From Paracoccus luteus (GTDB lineage Bacteria; Pseudomonadota; Alphaproteobacteria; Rhodobacterales; Rhodobacteraceae): DNA of 64,000 bases. Under the pieces are notes generated by a model. That model made no database searches, was not told where the DNA came from, and saw only the letters and a program-made list of their open reading frames with translations. Shown here piece by piece: positions 8,804 to 16,067 of the stretch. The stretch is from contig NZ_SDEA01000001.1 in assembly GCF_004522155.1 (NCBI RefSeq), positions 124,001 through 188,000 on the forward strand, given 5' to 3'. Position numbers and translations under genes: made by a program. Numbering within the stretch: the stretch's first letter is position 1; each line of letters begins with the position of its first letter.

Positions 8804-8857
8804 GGGGAAACCTCTTTTCCCCGCAGCTTAGGTCAGCGGCCGGGATTGCGCCATGCC
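8759..8857 (-). repeat. Leader/start region of the M3 peptidase, copy 1 of an imperfect duplication
   Basis: About 98 bp covering the first 14 codons, ribosome-binding site and 5' leader of the M3 peptidase is repeated with roughly 80% identity by eye at 8893-8990 in the same orientation. Both copies keep GTCATGGGG(G)-AACCTCTTT-CCCCGCAG and the downstream GCGCCATGCCGC. Confidence 0.75.
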
Positions 8858-8934
8858 GCCGCATATCGCCCGCACGTCGGGCACGCGTCGGGCCGGTCCA
8901 GCGGCTCAGCTGGGGACTGGGCGTTGGCGGTCAT
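8833..8934 (-). CDS. Possible 33-residue zinc-finger-like peptide in the duplicated leader
   Basis: The duplicated start region keeps the AAAGAGGTT site and ATG (8934) and opens a 33-codon frame, MTANAQSPAEPLDRPDACPT followed by CGRYAAAWRNPGR, ending TGA at 8833. It contains one CPTCG knuckle. It ends inside the leader of the M3 peptidase. It could be a real small protein, a leader peptide, or just the accidental product of the duplication. No family is recognised. Confidence 0.35.
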   Translation of the reverse strand: MTANAQSPAEPLDRPDACPTCGRYAAAWRNPGR

Positions 8935-8990
8935 GGGGGGAACCTCTTTGCCCCCGCAGTTGAGGTCAGCCGACGGGCCGCGCCATGCCG
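8893..8990 (-). repeat. Leader/start region duplication, copy 2
   Basis: Second, diverged copy of the M3 peptidase leader and start codons, lying between that gene and the MoeB-like gene. Differences are scattered substitutions and one-base indels, so the duplication is not recent. Confidence 0.75.
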
Positions 8991-9046
8991 CGCCGCGAGT
9001 TGCCCCGCGTCCGCCCGCTTTCTCGTCCGCCCCGCGCCCCCCGCCC

Positions 9047-10162
9047 TCAGCCGGTCCCGCCGCACACGGCGCAGCCCGGGCGGGCGCGGGTGGCGATGCT
9101 GCGCGTCTCGCCCCACAGGCCGTCGAACAGCACCATGCGGCCGCGCAGGCCCGATCCCGCGCCGCTGTCGGGGATGCCGGACAGGTGCTTGATCGCCTCG
9201 ATCGCCATCATGCTGCCGACGACGCCGGGCAGGGCGCCGACGACCCCCGCCTCGGCGCAGGACAGCGCAAGGCCAGGGGCGGGCGCGGCCGGGAACAGGC
9301 AGGCCATGCAGGGGCCGCCGCGCGCCGGGTCATACAGCGCCACCTGGCCTTCCCACTGGGCGATGGACCCCGCGATCAGCGGCACCCCCGCCGCGACGCA
9401 GGCGGCGTTCACGGCCGCGCGGGCGGCAAAGCTGTCGGTGCCGTCCAGCACCAGGTCGTGCGCGCCGACCAGCGCGGCGTCGTCCGCCGTGATCCGGCGC
9501 GCCAGCGGGGTGACGGCGACATGGGGGTTCAGCCGCGCCATCGCGTCGGCGGCGGCCCGCACCTTGGGGCGGCCGATGTCGGCGGTGGCGAAGATGACCT
9601 GCCGCTGCAGGTTCGACAGGCCGACCGTGTCGTCGTCGGCCACCGTGATCCGCCCCACCCCCGCCGCGGCCAGATAGGACAGCACGGGCGCGCCAAGGCC
9701 GCCCGCGCCGACCACCAGCACCCGCGCCGCGCGCAGCCGCCGCTGCCCCGCGCCGCCCAGTTCGCGCAGGACGATGTGGCGGGCATAGCGGTCCAGCTCG
9801 GGGTCGGTCAGCGGGCCTTCGGGGTCGGCCGGGGGGGCGATGTCGGGCGCGGGGGCAGGGGGCTGGGCCGGGGCCGCAAGGCGCGCCGCCGGGCCAGGGC
9901 GCGCGCCGATTTCGCCCGGCCGCGGGGTCGCGGCGCGGGCCGCCCTGCGCCGCAGCGCGCCGATCAGCAGCGCATAAGCGCCCACCGGCAGCAGCACGGC
10001 CCCCAAGGCCAGCCGACCGGTCGCGCGCTCGTCCAGCCCGCCCGCCCACAGGGCCGCCAGCACCCATCCGGCCCACAGCACCGCCAGCGCCAGCAGCACG
10101 CGGGCCGCGCCAAGGCGCCACCAGCCAAGCGCCGCCAGCAGCGTCAGGCCCAGCCACGCCAT
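9047..10162 (-). CDS. MoeB/ThiF/HesA-family E1-like adenylyltransferase with N-terminal membrane segment
   Basis: A 371-residue protein. Residues 1-75 hold two or three hydrophobic helices (WLGLTLLAALGWW, LLALAVLWAGWVLAALW, LALGAVLLPVGAYALLIGAL). A Pro/Ala linker follows, then an E1-like domain from about residue 125 (DPELDRYARHIVLRELGG). The ATP loop GAGGLGAP is present, as are both zinc-binding CxxC pairs (CMAC, CAVC) and a Cys in LSCAEAGVVG. Such enzymes adenylate the C-terminus of MoaD/ThiS-type sulfur carriers. The start at 10162 lies one base after the dut stop; an upstream Met at 10183 overlaps dut. The membrane extension is unlike E. coli MoeB. Confidence 0.9.
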   Translation of the reverse strand: MAWLGLTLLAALGWWRLGAARVLLALAVLWAGWVLAALWAGGLDERATGRLALGAVLLPVGAYALLIGALRRRAARAATPRPGEIGARPGPAARLAAPAQPPAPAPDIAPPADPEGPLTDPELDRYARHIVLRELGGAGQRRLRAARVLVVGAGGLGAPVLSYLAAAGVGRITVADDDTVGLSNLQRQVIFATADIGRPKVRAAADAMARLNPHVAVTPLARRITADDAALVGAHDLVLDGTDSFAARAAVNAACVAAGVPLIAGSIAQWEGQVALYDPARGGPCMACLFPAAPAPGLALSCAEAGVVGALPGVVGSMMAIEAIKHLSGIPDSGAGSGLRGRMVLFDGLWGETRSIATRARPGCAVCGGTG

Positions 10163-10163
10163 C

Positions 10164-10619
10164 TCAGACCCCGGTCGAGCCAAAGCCGCCGCTGCGGTCC
10201 GAGGCGCGCGAGAACGCCTGCACCACCTGCAGCGCCGGGCGCGCCACCGGCACGAACAGCATCTGCGCGATGCGGTCGCCGGGCCTGACCCGGATCGGCG
10301 GGCTGCCCGGCGGGTTGCGGTTCCACAGGCTGACCATGATCTGGTCGGTGTAATCGGCGTCGATCAGCCCGACGCCATTGCCCAGCACCAGCCCGCGATG
10401 CCCCAGCCCCGACCGCGGCAGGATCATCGCCGCCAGCAGCGGGTCGGCGATATGGATCGCCACCCCCGAGGGCACCAGCACCGCCGGTTCCTGCGCGCGG
10501 ACGTCCATGTCCGCGTCCACGCAGGCGAACAGGTCCACCGCCGCCGCCATCGCGGTCTGCGCGCGGGGCAGGCCCCAGTCGTTCAGGCGCGGATCGAGCA
10601 TCCTGATCTCGACCGGCAT
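10164..10619 (-). CDS. dut: dUTP diphosphatase
   Basis: A 151-residue trimeric dUTPase that hydrolyses dUTP to dUMP and PPi, keeping uracil out of DNA and supplying thymidylate synthesis. All signature motifs are visible: AMAAAVDLFACV (motif 1), LPRSGLGHRGLVLG (motif 2), GVGLIDADYTDQI with the catalytic Asp (motif 3), RIAQMLFVPV (motif 4) and the glycine-rich RSGGFGSTG tail (motif 5). The start MPVEIRM is chosen by family length. It is coupled to the MoeB-like gene downstream, as in other Rhodobacteraceae. Confidence 0.95.
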   Translation of the reverse strand: MPVEIRMLDPRLNDWGLPRAQTAMAAAVDLFACVDADMDVRAQEPAVLVPSGVAIHIADPLLAAMILPRSGLGHRGLVLGNGVGLIDADYTDQIMVSLWNRNPPGSPPIRVRPGDRIAQMLFVPVARPALQVVQAFSRASDRSGGFGSTGV

Positions 10620-10978
10620 GGGCGTGGCGGGAAAAGGGGGATGTGGGGACACGTCGGCGCCTTTCGGATGAACGACGCCATGTTTACGCGCCGCGCGGAT
10701 TGTGAGCAACGCGGGCGGCGTGGGCATCGCAGGGGGGCGGTGCAGAGGCGCGCCGGGGGCAACGTAGGGGCCAGTCAACGCGGGGGCGGTGGCAACGCAG
10801 GCGCGTGGCGGATCGCAGGGGCAGGGGGCGGAACGCAGGCGCAGGAGCATCGCCCGGCGCGCATCGCACAGCAGGCGTTCGCGCGGCCTGCCGAGGCGGC
10901 ACCGGGGCCGCAGCGGCGTTCGCATGGCCCTCCACCCGCCATCCTGCCGTCCCCTGAAAGGGGCATCGGCCGCGCCCG
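10620..10978. other. Gene-free gap upstream of dut with degenerate short repeats
   Basis: No convincing gene in about 360 bases. The stretch 10700-10860 is G-rich on the plus strand and carries several variants of AACGCAGG/AACGCGGG/ATCGCAGG at irregular spacing of about 15-35 bases. A small CCCCT-TTC-AGGGG hairpin at about 10953-10965 lies after the cyclase-like gene but lacks a T-run. Confidence 0.4.
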
Positions 10979-11905
10979 TCAGGTCCGATCCGCCAAGCCC
11001 TGCACCCTCGACAACGCGGCCAGCACCGTGGCCGTGGTGAAAATCCGTCGGGGATCGGCGAACAGCGGGCCGGGGGCGGGGTCGTCCCAAGGGGTGTCGC
11101 AGTCGCGCCGCGTGACGCGCAGGGCGGCCGCGCCTTGCCAGCTGCCGTCCGGCGCCTGCGCCGCGATCAACCGCCGGGCGAGATCCTCGAGCCGCGGCGA
11201 CCGCCCCTGCGCGGCAAGGCAGGAGGCGAGCAGCGCGGCCCCGAGGCTGTCCGTGGGATCAAGCCGCAGCACCGCATCGGGCACGGGTTCGGGACAGCCG
11301 GCCGCCGCCAGAACCTCAAGCCCCAGCGCGGTGGCGCCGATGGGCGTCGCCCACCAGAACGCGTTCCAGGTGCCGTCGCCCCGTCGCGCCCGGCGCAGCC
11401 ACGCGATGCCCGCGTCGATGGCGGGGTCGCGCCGACCCCCTGCAGCCAGCAGCGCCACCGCCGTGATCTCGGGGTGCGACCGGCCCCATGATCCGGTCAG
11501 CCCGTCCGGCAGGAACGTTGAAAAGCCGCCGTCCGCGCGCTGGAACCGGCGCAGCTGCGCAATCGCGCCGGGCGGCGCGGGCGTGCCGTTGGACGCCAGG
11601 AACAGGATCGCCAGCGCCGTGGAATCCGCGTCGGACGGCACCGCCGGGTTGTAACCCCAGCCGCCGTCCGGGAACCGATGCCGCTGCAGCCACGCGGCGG
11701 CCCGCGCCATCGGCCGGGCCAGGTCACGGCGCAGGGGCGCTGCGGTCCGCGACAGGCAGTGGCCCACATAGGCGGTCGTCCATTCCGACGACGGTCCGGG
11801 CGGCAGCGACCAGTCCGTCCACGACCCGTCGGCGTTCTGCCGCGCCACCAGCAGATCGGCGGCGCGGCGGGTGGCGTTCTCCAGCAGCGCCCTCAGCCCG
11901 GGCAT
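10979..11905 (-). CDS. Squalene-hopene-cyclase-like alpha/alpha-toroid protein
   Basis: A 308-residue protein made of repeated cyclase/prenyltransferase-beta helices, each closed by a QW-like motif: QNADGSW, FPDGGWGYN, RADGGF, GDGTW and APDGSW. It is half the length of a full squalene-hopene cyclase (about 630) and corresponds to one alpha-barrel. A DADST motif (near residue 96) sits where class II terpene cyclases have DxDD, but the key fourth Asp is Ser, so protonation-type cyclase activity is uncertain. Its ATG overlaps the end of the DMATS-like gene by 13 nt. Soluble, no signal peptide. A partner in terpenoid processing is inferred from the neighbour. Confidence 0.72.
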   Translation of the reverse strand: MPGLRALLENATRRAADLLVARQNADGSWTDWSLPPGPSSEWTTAYVGHCLSRTAAPLRRDLARPMARAAAWLQRHRFPDGGWGYNPAVPSDADSTALAILFLASNGTPAPPGAIAQLRRFQRADGGFSTFLPDGLTGSWGRSHPEITAVALLAAGGRRDPAIDAGIAWLRRARRGDGTWNAFWWATPIGATALGLEVLAAAGCPEPVPDAVLRLDPTDSLGAALLASCLAAQGRSPRLEDLARRLIAAQAPDGSWQGAAALRVTRRDCDTPWDDPAPGPLFADPRRIFTTATVLAALSRVQGLADRT

Positions 11906-13023
11906 CGGCGCGCGGTCAGGTCGGGCTTCATGTAGACGGTGCAGGCCGGCGGCGCGGCCTTGGCGTCCAGCCCGACGAACGAATGGATACGCGGCGGGCC
12001 CGCCGCGTCGGCCCCCGGCTGCATGTGCCGGGCAAGGGTCCGATAGGGGCCGGGGTCAAGGTCCAGCGCCGACAGGAGGGCGAGCAGCCGCTGCCCGGCC
12101 TCGGCATCGTTGCGGAAAAGGCAGTGGGCGCAGAACTCAAGATCGACGGGCAGGACCGGGCCCGCGCCGAAGCCCAGCGACACGACCGCGCTGGCCGTGG
12201 GGCAGGCCACACCGGCCCCCAGCAGCGCCGCGCCGAAGGCCCGGATCGACTGCGCGTTCACCGGCCCCCCAGCGTGCCACGCGAGTTCGGCGAAATCGTC
12301 GAGACGAAGGCCGAAGCCGCGAAGATACAGCGCCCCGGCGGGCGCGCGGCCGGGCGCAAGGGTCAGCGCCACGCCCAGCGGCGACAGGCCGGCGGGCAGC
12401 CGTGCCTCGGCCGCGCGCCATTCGCGCGACTGGCCGAAATGCGCGGCAAAGGCCGCCAGGCGGCCGCGCCGCTGCGCCGCGCCGCCCCATGCACCGTTGA
12501 GATACAGCCGCATTCGGCCCGCGGTTCCGGGCGCGAAACCCGCCCCGATCCACAGTGCGCCCGCGGGGTCGTCGCGCAGGTGGCGGTCCCCTTCCGGCGC
12601 AAGCACCGCCAGCAGCGGACGCAGCCGGTCGAGTTCGGCGCGAATGCCCAGGATGCCCGCCACCTGTTCCATCGCCGCGCGCCCGCGCGCCAGCCGCGCC
12701 GCGCCCGTGTCCTGCGGCAGGGCGGGGTCGCCGACCAGGCGCAGCGACGGGATGGCCGGTCCGGCGGCGGTGGCGAACTGGACGGGCGTGCCATCCTCGG
12801 ACAGGCGCGAATTGCGCTGTGGCCCGGTGCCGGGCGGGGCGTCCAGCGACCCGCCGAAGATCGCGTCATAGCAGGCAAGGATGCGTGTGCGCTGCGCCGC
12901 CAACCCGAAATCGGCGATCAGCCCCGAAAGGCGGTCCCGCACGGGAATGGCGCCGCCGCCATCCGTTGCCCGCGCCCATCCGGCGTCGTCCGGCCCCGCC
13001 CGGCTGCGGGCGGCCGTGTTCAT
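11893..13023 (-). CDS. DMATS-like (ABBA-fold) aromatic prenyltransferase
   Basis: A 376-residue protein whose order of motifs resembles bacterial indole/aromatic prenyltransferases such as LtxC. These include SRLSEDGTPVQFATAAG early on (substrate-binding strand), LWIGAGFAPGTAGRMRLYLN, ALYLRGFGLRLDDF and the final CTVYMKPDL strand. The basic residue plus YxxP/YxK pattern that holds the diphosphate recurs on several strands. The family transfers a dimethylallyl or larger prenyl group to aromatic substrates without a DDxxD motif. Recognition is by pattern only. Its ATG overlaps the TGA of the 244-residue gene (ATGA), and the cyclase-like gene follows with an overlap, so the three are co-translated. 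Confidence 0.68.
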   Translation of the reverse strand: MNTAARSRAGPDDAGWARATDGGGAIPVRDRLSGLIADFGLAAQRTRILACYDAIFGGSLDAPPGTGPQRNSRLSEDGTPVQFATAAGPAIPSLRLVGDPALPQDTGAARLARGRAAMEQVAGILGIRAELDRLRPLLAVLAPEGDRHLRDDPAGALWIGAGFAPGTAGRMRLYLNGAWGGAAQRRGRLAAFAAHFGQSREWRAAEARLPAGLSPLGVALTLAPGRAPAGALYLRGFGLRLDDFAELAWHAGGPVNAQSIRAFGAALLGAGVACPTASAVVSLGFGAGPVLPVDLEFCAHCLFRNDAEAGQRLLALLSALDLDPGPYRTLARHMQPGADAAGPPRIHSFVGLDAKAAPPACTVYMKPDLTARRCPG

Positions 13024-13754
13024 TCGGCGCGCGGGCGGCGGCGGCGTTCGGCCCGTTCGTCGCCGGTTCGTTCCTCGCCGCCCCGGTCCTCGCCCGTCCG
13101 TTCCGGTTTGATGACGATCCGGGCGGGGGCGCGACATTCGAAGATCAGGCCCTGCGCGGGCTGCAGGTCCATCCGTTCGGGATCGAACCCGCCCTCGGTC
13201 ACGACCACCCGCAGCGGTTCGGGTGGACGATAGCCCGAAAAGGGCTTGGGCGGGCGGCCGACCGTCAGCGCGGCGCGGCCCCTGCCGCGGGTGTTGGCGA
13301 CGCTGTAGGTGCCGGGGCGCAGGATGCGCGCGCTGAAGATCTGCCCGTCGTCCAGCAGGGTGCTGTTGAAGACCGGAGTATCCTCGCTGGGGTCGGCGCG
13401 GCGCATGTTCACCGAATAGCCGCCCTTGCCGCCCGACACGCGAAACAGCGCATAGCCGCGCGGATTGACCGAGAACCGCGTCTCGGCCGGCTTGGGGCAG
13501 CAGCAATCCGCCGCGTCGCCCTGCCGGGGCAGCGAGCCGGCCAGACGGGCAAGGTCGATGTCGGCGGCCGCGACCGGGCTTTCCGGGTCGACGGACAGGT
13601 AAAAGACGTTCTCGATGTCGTCGCCACGTCGGACCGTGCCGCGGTACTCGCCCGGTTTCTCGAACCGGTGCACGATCGCCCCCAGCATCGTCAGGGCGCC
13701 GCTGTCCAGGCCGGACTGCGCGAAAAGGGCGGGGTCGATGTCCAGTTTGCTCAT
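13020..13754 (-). CDS. Unrecognised protein, DMATS-operon gene 3
   Basis: A 244-residue protein without signal peptide or membrane segment. It looks like a beta-rich domain (residues about 25-205: RGTVRRGDDIENVFYLSVDP, RFSVNPRGYALFRVSGG, TYSVANTRGRGRAALTV) followed by a charged Arg/Glu-rich tail of about 30 residues (GEDRGGEERTGDERAERRRR). A CCC run is at about residue 85. No family recognised. It starts two bases upstream of the stop of nothing else but 3 nt after the 301-residue gene, and overlaps the prenyltransferase gene by ATGA, so it belongs to the same translational unit. Confidence 0.65.
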   Translation of the reverse strand: MSKLDIDPALFAQSGLDSGALTMLGAIVHRFEKPGEYRGTVRRGDDIENVFYLSVDPESPVAAADIDLARLAGSLPRQGDAADCCCPKPAETRFSVNPRGYALFRVSGGKGGYSVNMRRADPSEDTPVFNSTLLDDGQIFSARILRPGTYSVANTRGRGRAALTVGRPPKPFSGYRPPEPLRVVVTEGGFDPERMDLQPAQGLIFECRAPARIVIKPERTGEDRGGEERTGDERAERRRRPRAE

Positions 13755-13756
13755 GG

Positions 13757-14662
13757 CTAACCAATGTCTCCCGTTACGATCATTTCCTGCGAGGTCACGT
13801 CGGCCTTGAGGTTTCGCAGGGGAATCTTGACCGGGATCAGCGGACCGTCGGTCAGGATGGGATAAGGATCCTCGAATTGATAGATCGGGTATTTGTTGGC
13901 GAAATGATCCGCCACGATGGTTTCGATGATGCCCAGCAGGTCCAGCTGATTGCCCAGAAGATCCTGGATGAAATCCTCGACCGAATCGAAGATGTCCATG
14001 ACGCCCTTGACGATCTCGACCACGGGGGCCAGGAACGCCATCAGGATGTCCTTGGCGAAACCGGGCAGCCAGCCCGGCAGCAGGTCTTCGATCGCCTGTT
14101 CGACAAGGTTCTCGAACAGGTTGCCGACGGTTGCGGGAATGTCGATCGGATCGACACTGACAAAGTCGGGGTCGATGAAGATGCGCCACTTGTTGGGCTT
14201 GCCGGCGAACTCGGCTTCAAGGTCGCTCCACGCCGGAAGGCGGCCGGGATCGACGAAATACCTTGCGTCAAGCCGCGCCCGTATTTCCGAGATTTCGCTG
14301 ACCAGCTCGCTGAGGTTCAGCGGGATGCAGATCGGCCCGCCGATATGGATGTCGGGAATCCCCACCAGGCACCCGTTCCAGGGATCGGGGATGATGCAGA
14401 ATCCCGGAATGGTAAAGCCCGGAAAGTCGAAGCAGACCTTCAGAAGCAGCGTGTCCCAGACGACGTCCAGCGCCTTGATCTGAACGGTGCCGTCATTGTT
14501 CAGCTGGATGGTTCCCTTTTCCAGATGCAGCGCGATCGTATAGCTTGCCGAAAAGGGGCCGAAGCTGCCGCCGTCGGATTTCGCGAAGGTAAAGCCGTCG
14601 CGAACCAGCTTGAACAGCTGTTCAAAGGATTTCTCGGATGCGGCAATGGTCAGGTGGCTCAT
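13757..14662 (-). CDS. Unrecognised protein, DMATS-operon gene 2
   Basis: A 301-residue protein with an unusually low Arg/Ala content for this genome and many Ile, Phe, Asp and Pro residues. Amphipathic N-terminus (LTIAASEKSFEQLFKLVRDG), a Pro/Gly/Cys-rich middle (VCFDFPGFTIPGFCIIPDP) and a hydrophobic helical region near residues 200-250 (LLPGWLPGFAKDILMAFLAP). This composition resembles lipid-binding tubular (TULIP-like) proteins, but that is only an impression. No signal peptide. It lies 10 nt after the 275-residue gene and 2 nt before the 244-residue gene. Confidence 0.65.
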   Translation of the reverse strand: MSHLTIAASEKSFEQLFKLVRDGFTFAKSDGGSFGPFSASYTIALHLEKGTIQLNNDGTVQIKALDVVWDTLLLKVCFDFPGFTIPGFCIIPDPWNGCLVGIPDIHIGGPICIPLNLSELVSEISEIRARLDARYFVDPGRLPAWSDLEAEFAGKPNKWRIFIDPDFVSVDPIDIPATVGNLFENLVEQAIEDLLPGWLPGFAKDILMAFLAPVVEIVKGVMDIFDSVEDFIQDLLGNQLDLLGIIETIVADHFANKYPIYQFEDPYPILTDGPLIPVKIPLRNLKADVTSQEMIVTGDIG

Positions 14663-14672
14663 GGCATCTGTC

Positions 14673-15500
14673 CTATGGCGTCACGGTCATCGTCACGAAG
14701 GCTTTCAGCTGGTCCTCCTCGACGGCGGGATTGTGGGGCACCGGCGGGTTCGGCGTCGGCGCCAGCGACACGGTGCCCATCCCGAACAGCGGGAAATCGA
14801 CGAACAGGGTTTTCAGCGGAATGGCCAGTTTCTGGCGCAGATACAGGCTGACGGCGGTGCGGATATAGCATTCCATGTTCGCCTCCAGCCCCTCGGGGGC
14901 GACATCCACGATCTCGATGCCGTCCAGCTTGCCGACCACCCGTTCGACCCCGTTGATGAATTCGCGTTCGACATGCGCCACGGCGAAAACGTCCAGGCAA
15001 AAGCAGTTCATCCGCCCCGGAACCTGCACCTGCGGCGGCCGGTCGCGCCCCTCGTTCTTTCGGGGATCGGGGGGCGGCGCGACGGGGATCTTGTCGAGAT
15101 AATCGCGTTCCGGGCAGCGGATTCCCCCGCAGACCTGGAACTCGATCGCAAGCCGCTGTTCGTCCAGCTTCGAGCCAAGCTCGTCAGGCAGACCGAACAC
15201 GCTGCTGGGGTGGAAATCGATCTGGGCGCGGGTGATCTGCGCGCAAAAGCCAAGCCCCACCGGCGGCGAATCCGCCCCGATGACCGGCAGATAGGGCATG
15301 ATGGTGAAGATCGGATTGCCGAACCGGGTCACGTCCCCCGTCGGACGGGGATTAGAGCACCACAGTTCCCGGTTCGCGGCCACGTCGGGGGTGGCGAAAT
15401 TGAACCAGGACGGGCGCTGCCGCATGATGTGACGGGCGATCCGGTTCATGCCGTCTTCATGGATCGACGCGAACACGTCGCAATTGTCGGTGAATGCCAT
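14673..15500 (-). CDS. Unrecognised protein, first gene of the DMATS operon
   Basis: A 275-residue protein beginning MAFTDNCDVFASIHEDGMNR, with an amphipathic helix (RIARHIMRQRPSWFNFAT) and later beta-rich segments (RAQIDFHPSSVFGLPDELGS, QRLAIEFQVCGGIRCPERDY). Nine or so Cys are scattered. Like its neighbour it shows a lipid-binding-protein flavour (long alternating hydrophobic strands, DVFAVAHVEREFINGVER) but no family is certain. An AAGGGG site lies about eight bases before the ATG at 15500. It heads the five-gene leftward operon (15500 to 10979). Confidence 0.65.
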   Translation of the reverse strand: MAFTDNCDVFASIHEDGMNRIARHIMRQRPSWFNFATPDVAANRELWCSNPRPTGDVTRFGNPIFTIMPYLPVIGADSPPVGLGFCAQITRAQIDFHPSSVFGLPDELGSKLDEQRLAIEFQVCGGIRCPERDYLDKIPVAPPPDPRKNEGRDRPPQVQVPGRMNCFCLDVFAVAHVEREFINGVERVVGKLDGIEIVDVAPEGLEANMECYIRTAVSLYLRQKLAIPLKTLFVDFPLFGMGTVSLAPTPNPPVPHNPAVEEDQLKAFVTMTVTP

Positions 15501-16067
15501 CGCAATCCCCTTGTGAAGCCGGTCCGACCGGTGGCGATCAGCCATGTCCCCCGCCCCTTTCCGCGCTTGCGATCCGCGGCGCGGGACAATCAGGCAGGCG
15601 CGTCAGGATTGACGTTCCGGTCTGGCGGCCGTTTCCATAGCTTTCCGATGATCGGCGCGTAATCATGCGCCAGTCGTTTTCATGCAGAATGACCTCGTCC
15701 CGTTTGCCGGCGAGGCGGGCTTTCATTGTCTCAGGCGGGCGACAATGCCGCGAGAGATGTTCGTTCGGCGCCGCGCAAGGCTGGCTGCGCGCGGGCAATC
15801 CCGGAATGGTCCACGGATCTGTCGGGAACGAAGTGGCTGCAAGCTACTGCGCCCACGACACGCTTCGCAGACATTCCGGGCTTGGCAGTGGATTCAGTGA
15901 TGCGTATCTGTTGCGATCGGCCGAAATGGTAAGCGCGGCGTCCGATTCGTGCAACTGTTCTGACGCGGCGCGCATCCCGAAAGTTTCGACGCTGGCCGAA
16001 ACGGAAAGGGAATGATAGCCTGTGCGGCATCTTCCTTGACGTCTCTGGCCTGTTCCGGCGGGGTGCA
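15501..16067. promoter_or_regulatory. Divergent control region of the two accessory operons
   Basis: This 567-base gap separates the leftward prenyltransferase operon from the rightward redox/protease operon. It should hold both promoters. It has a lower GC content than its flanks, but I see no clear gene, terminator or strong inverted repeat in it. Confidence 0.45.

Noticed and set aside
10953..10965. Terminator after the cyclase-like gene
   Set aside because: The CCCCT/AGGGG hairpin is only five base pairs and has no T-run.
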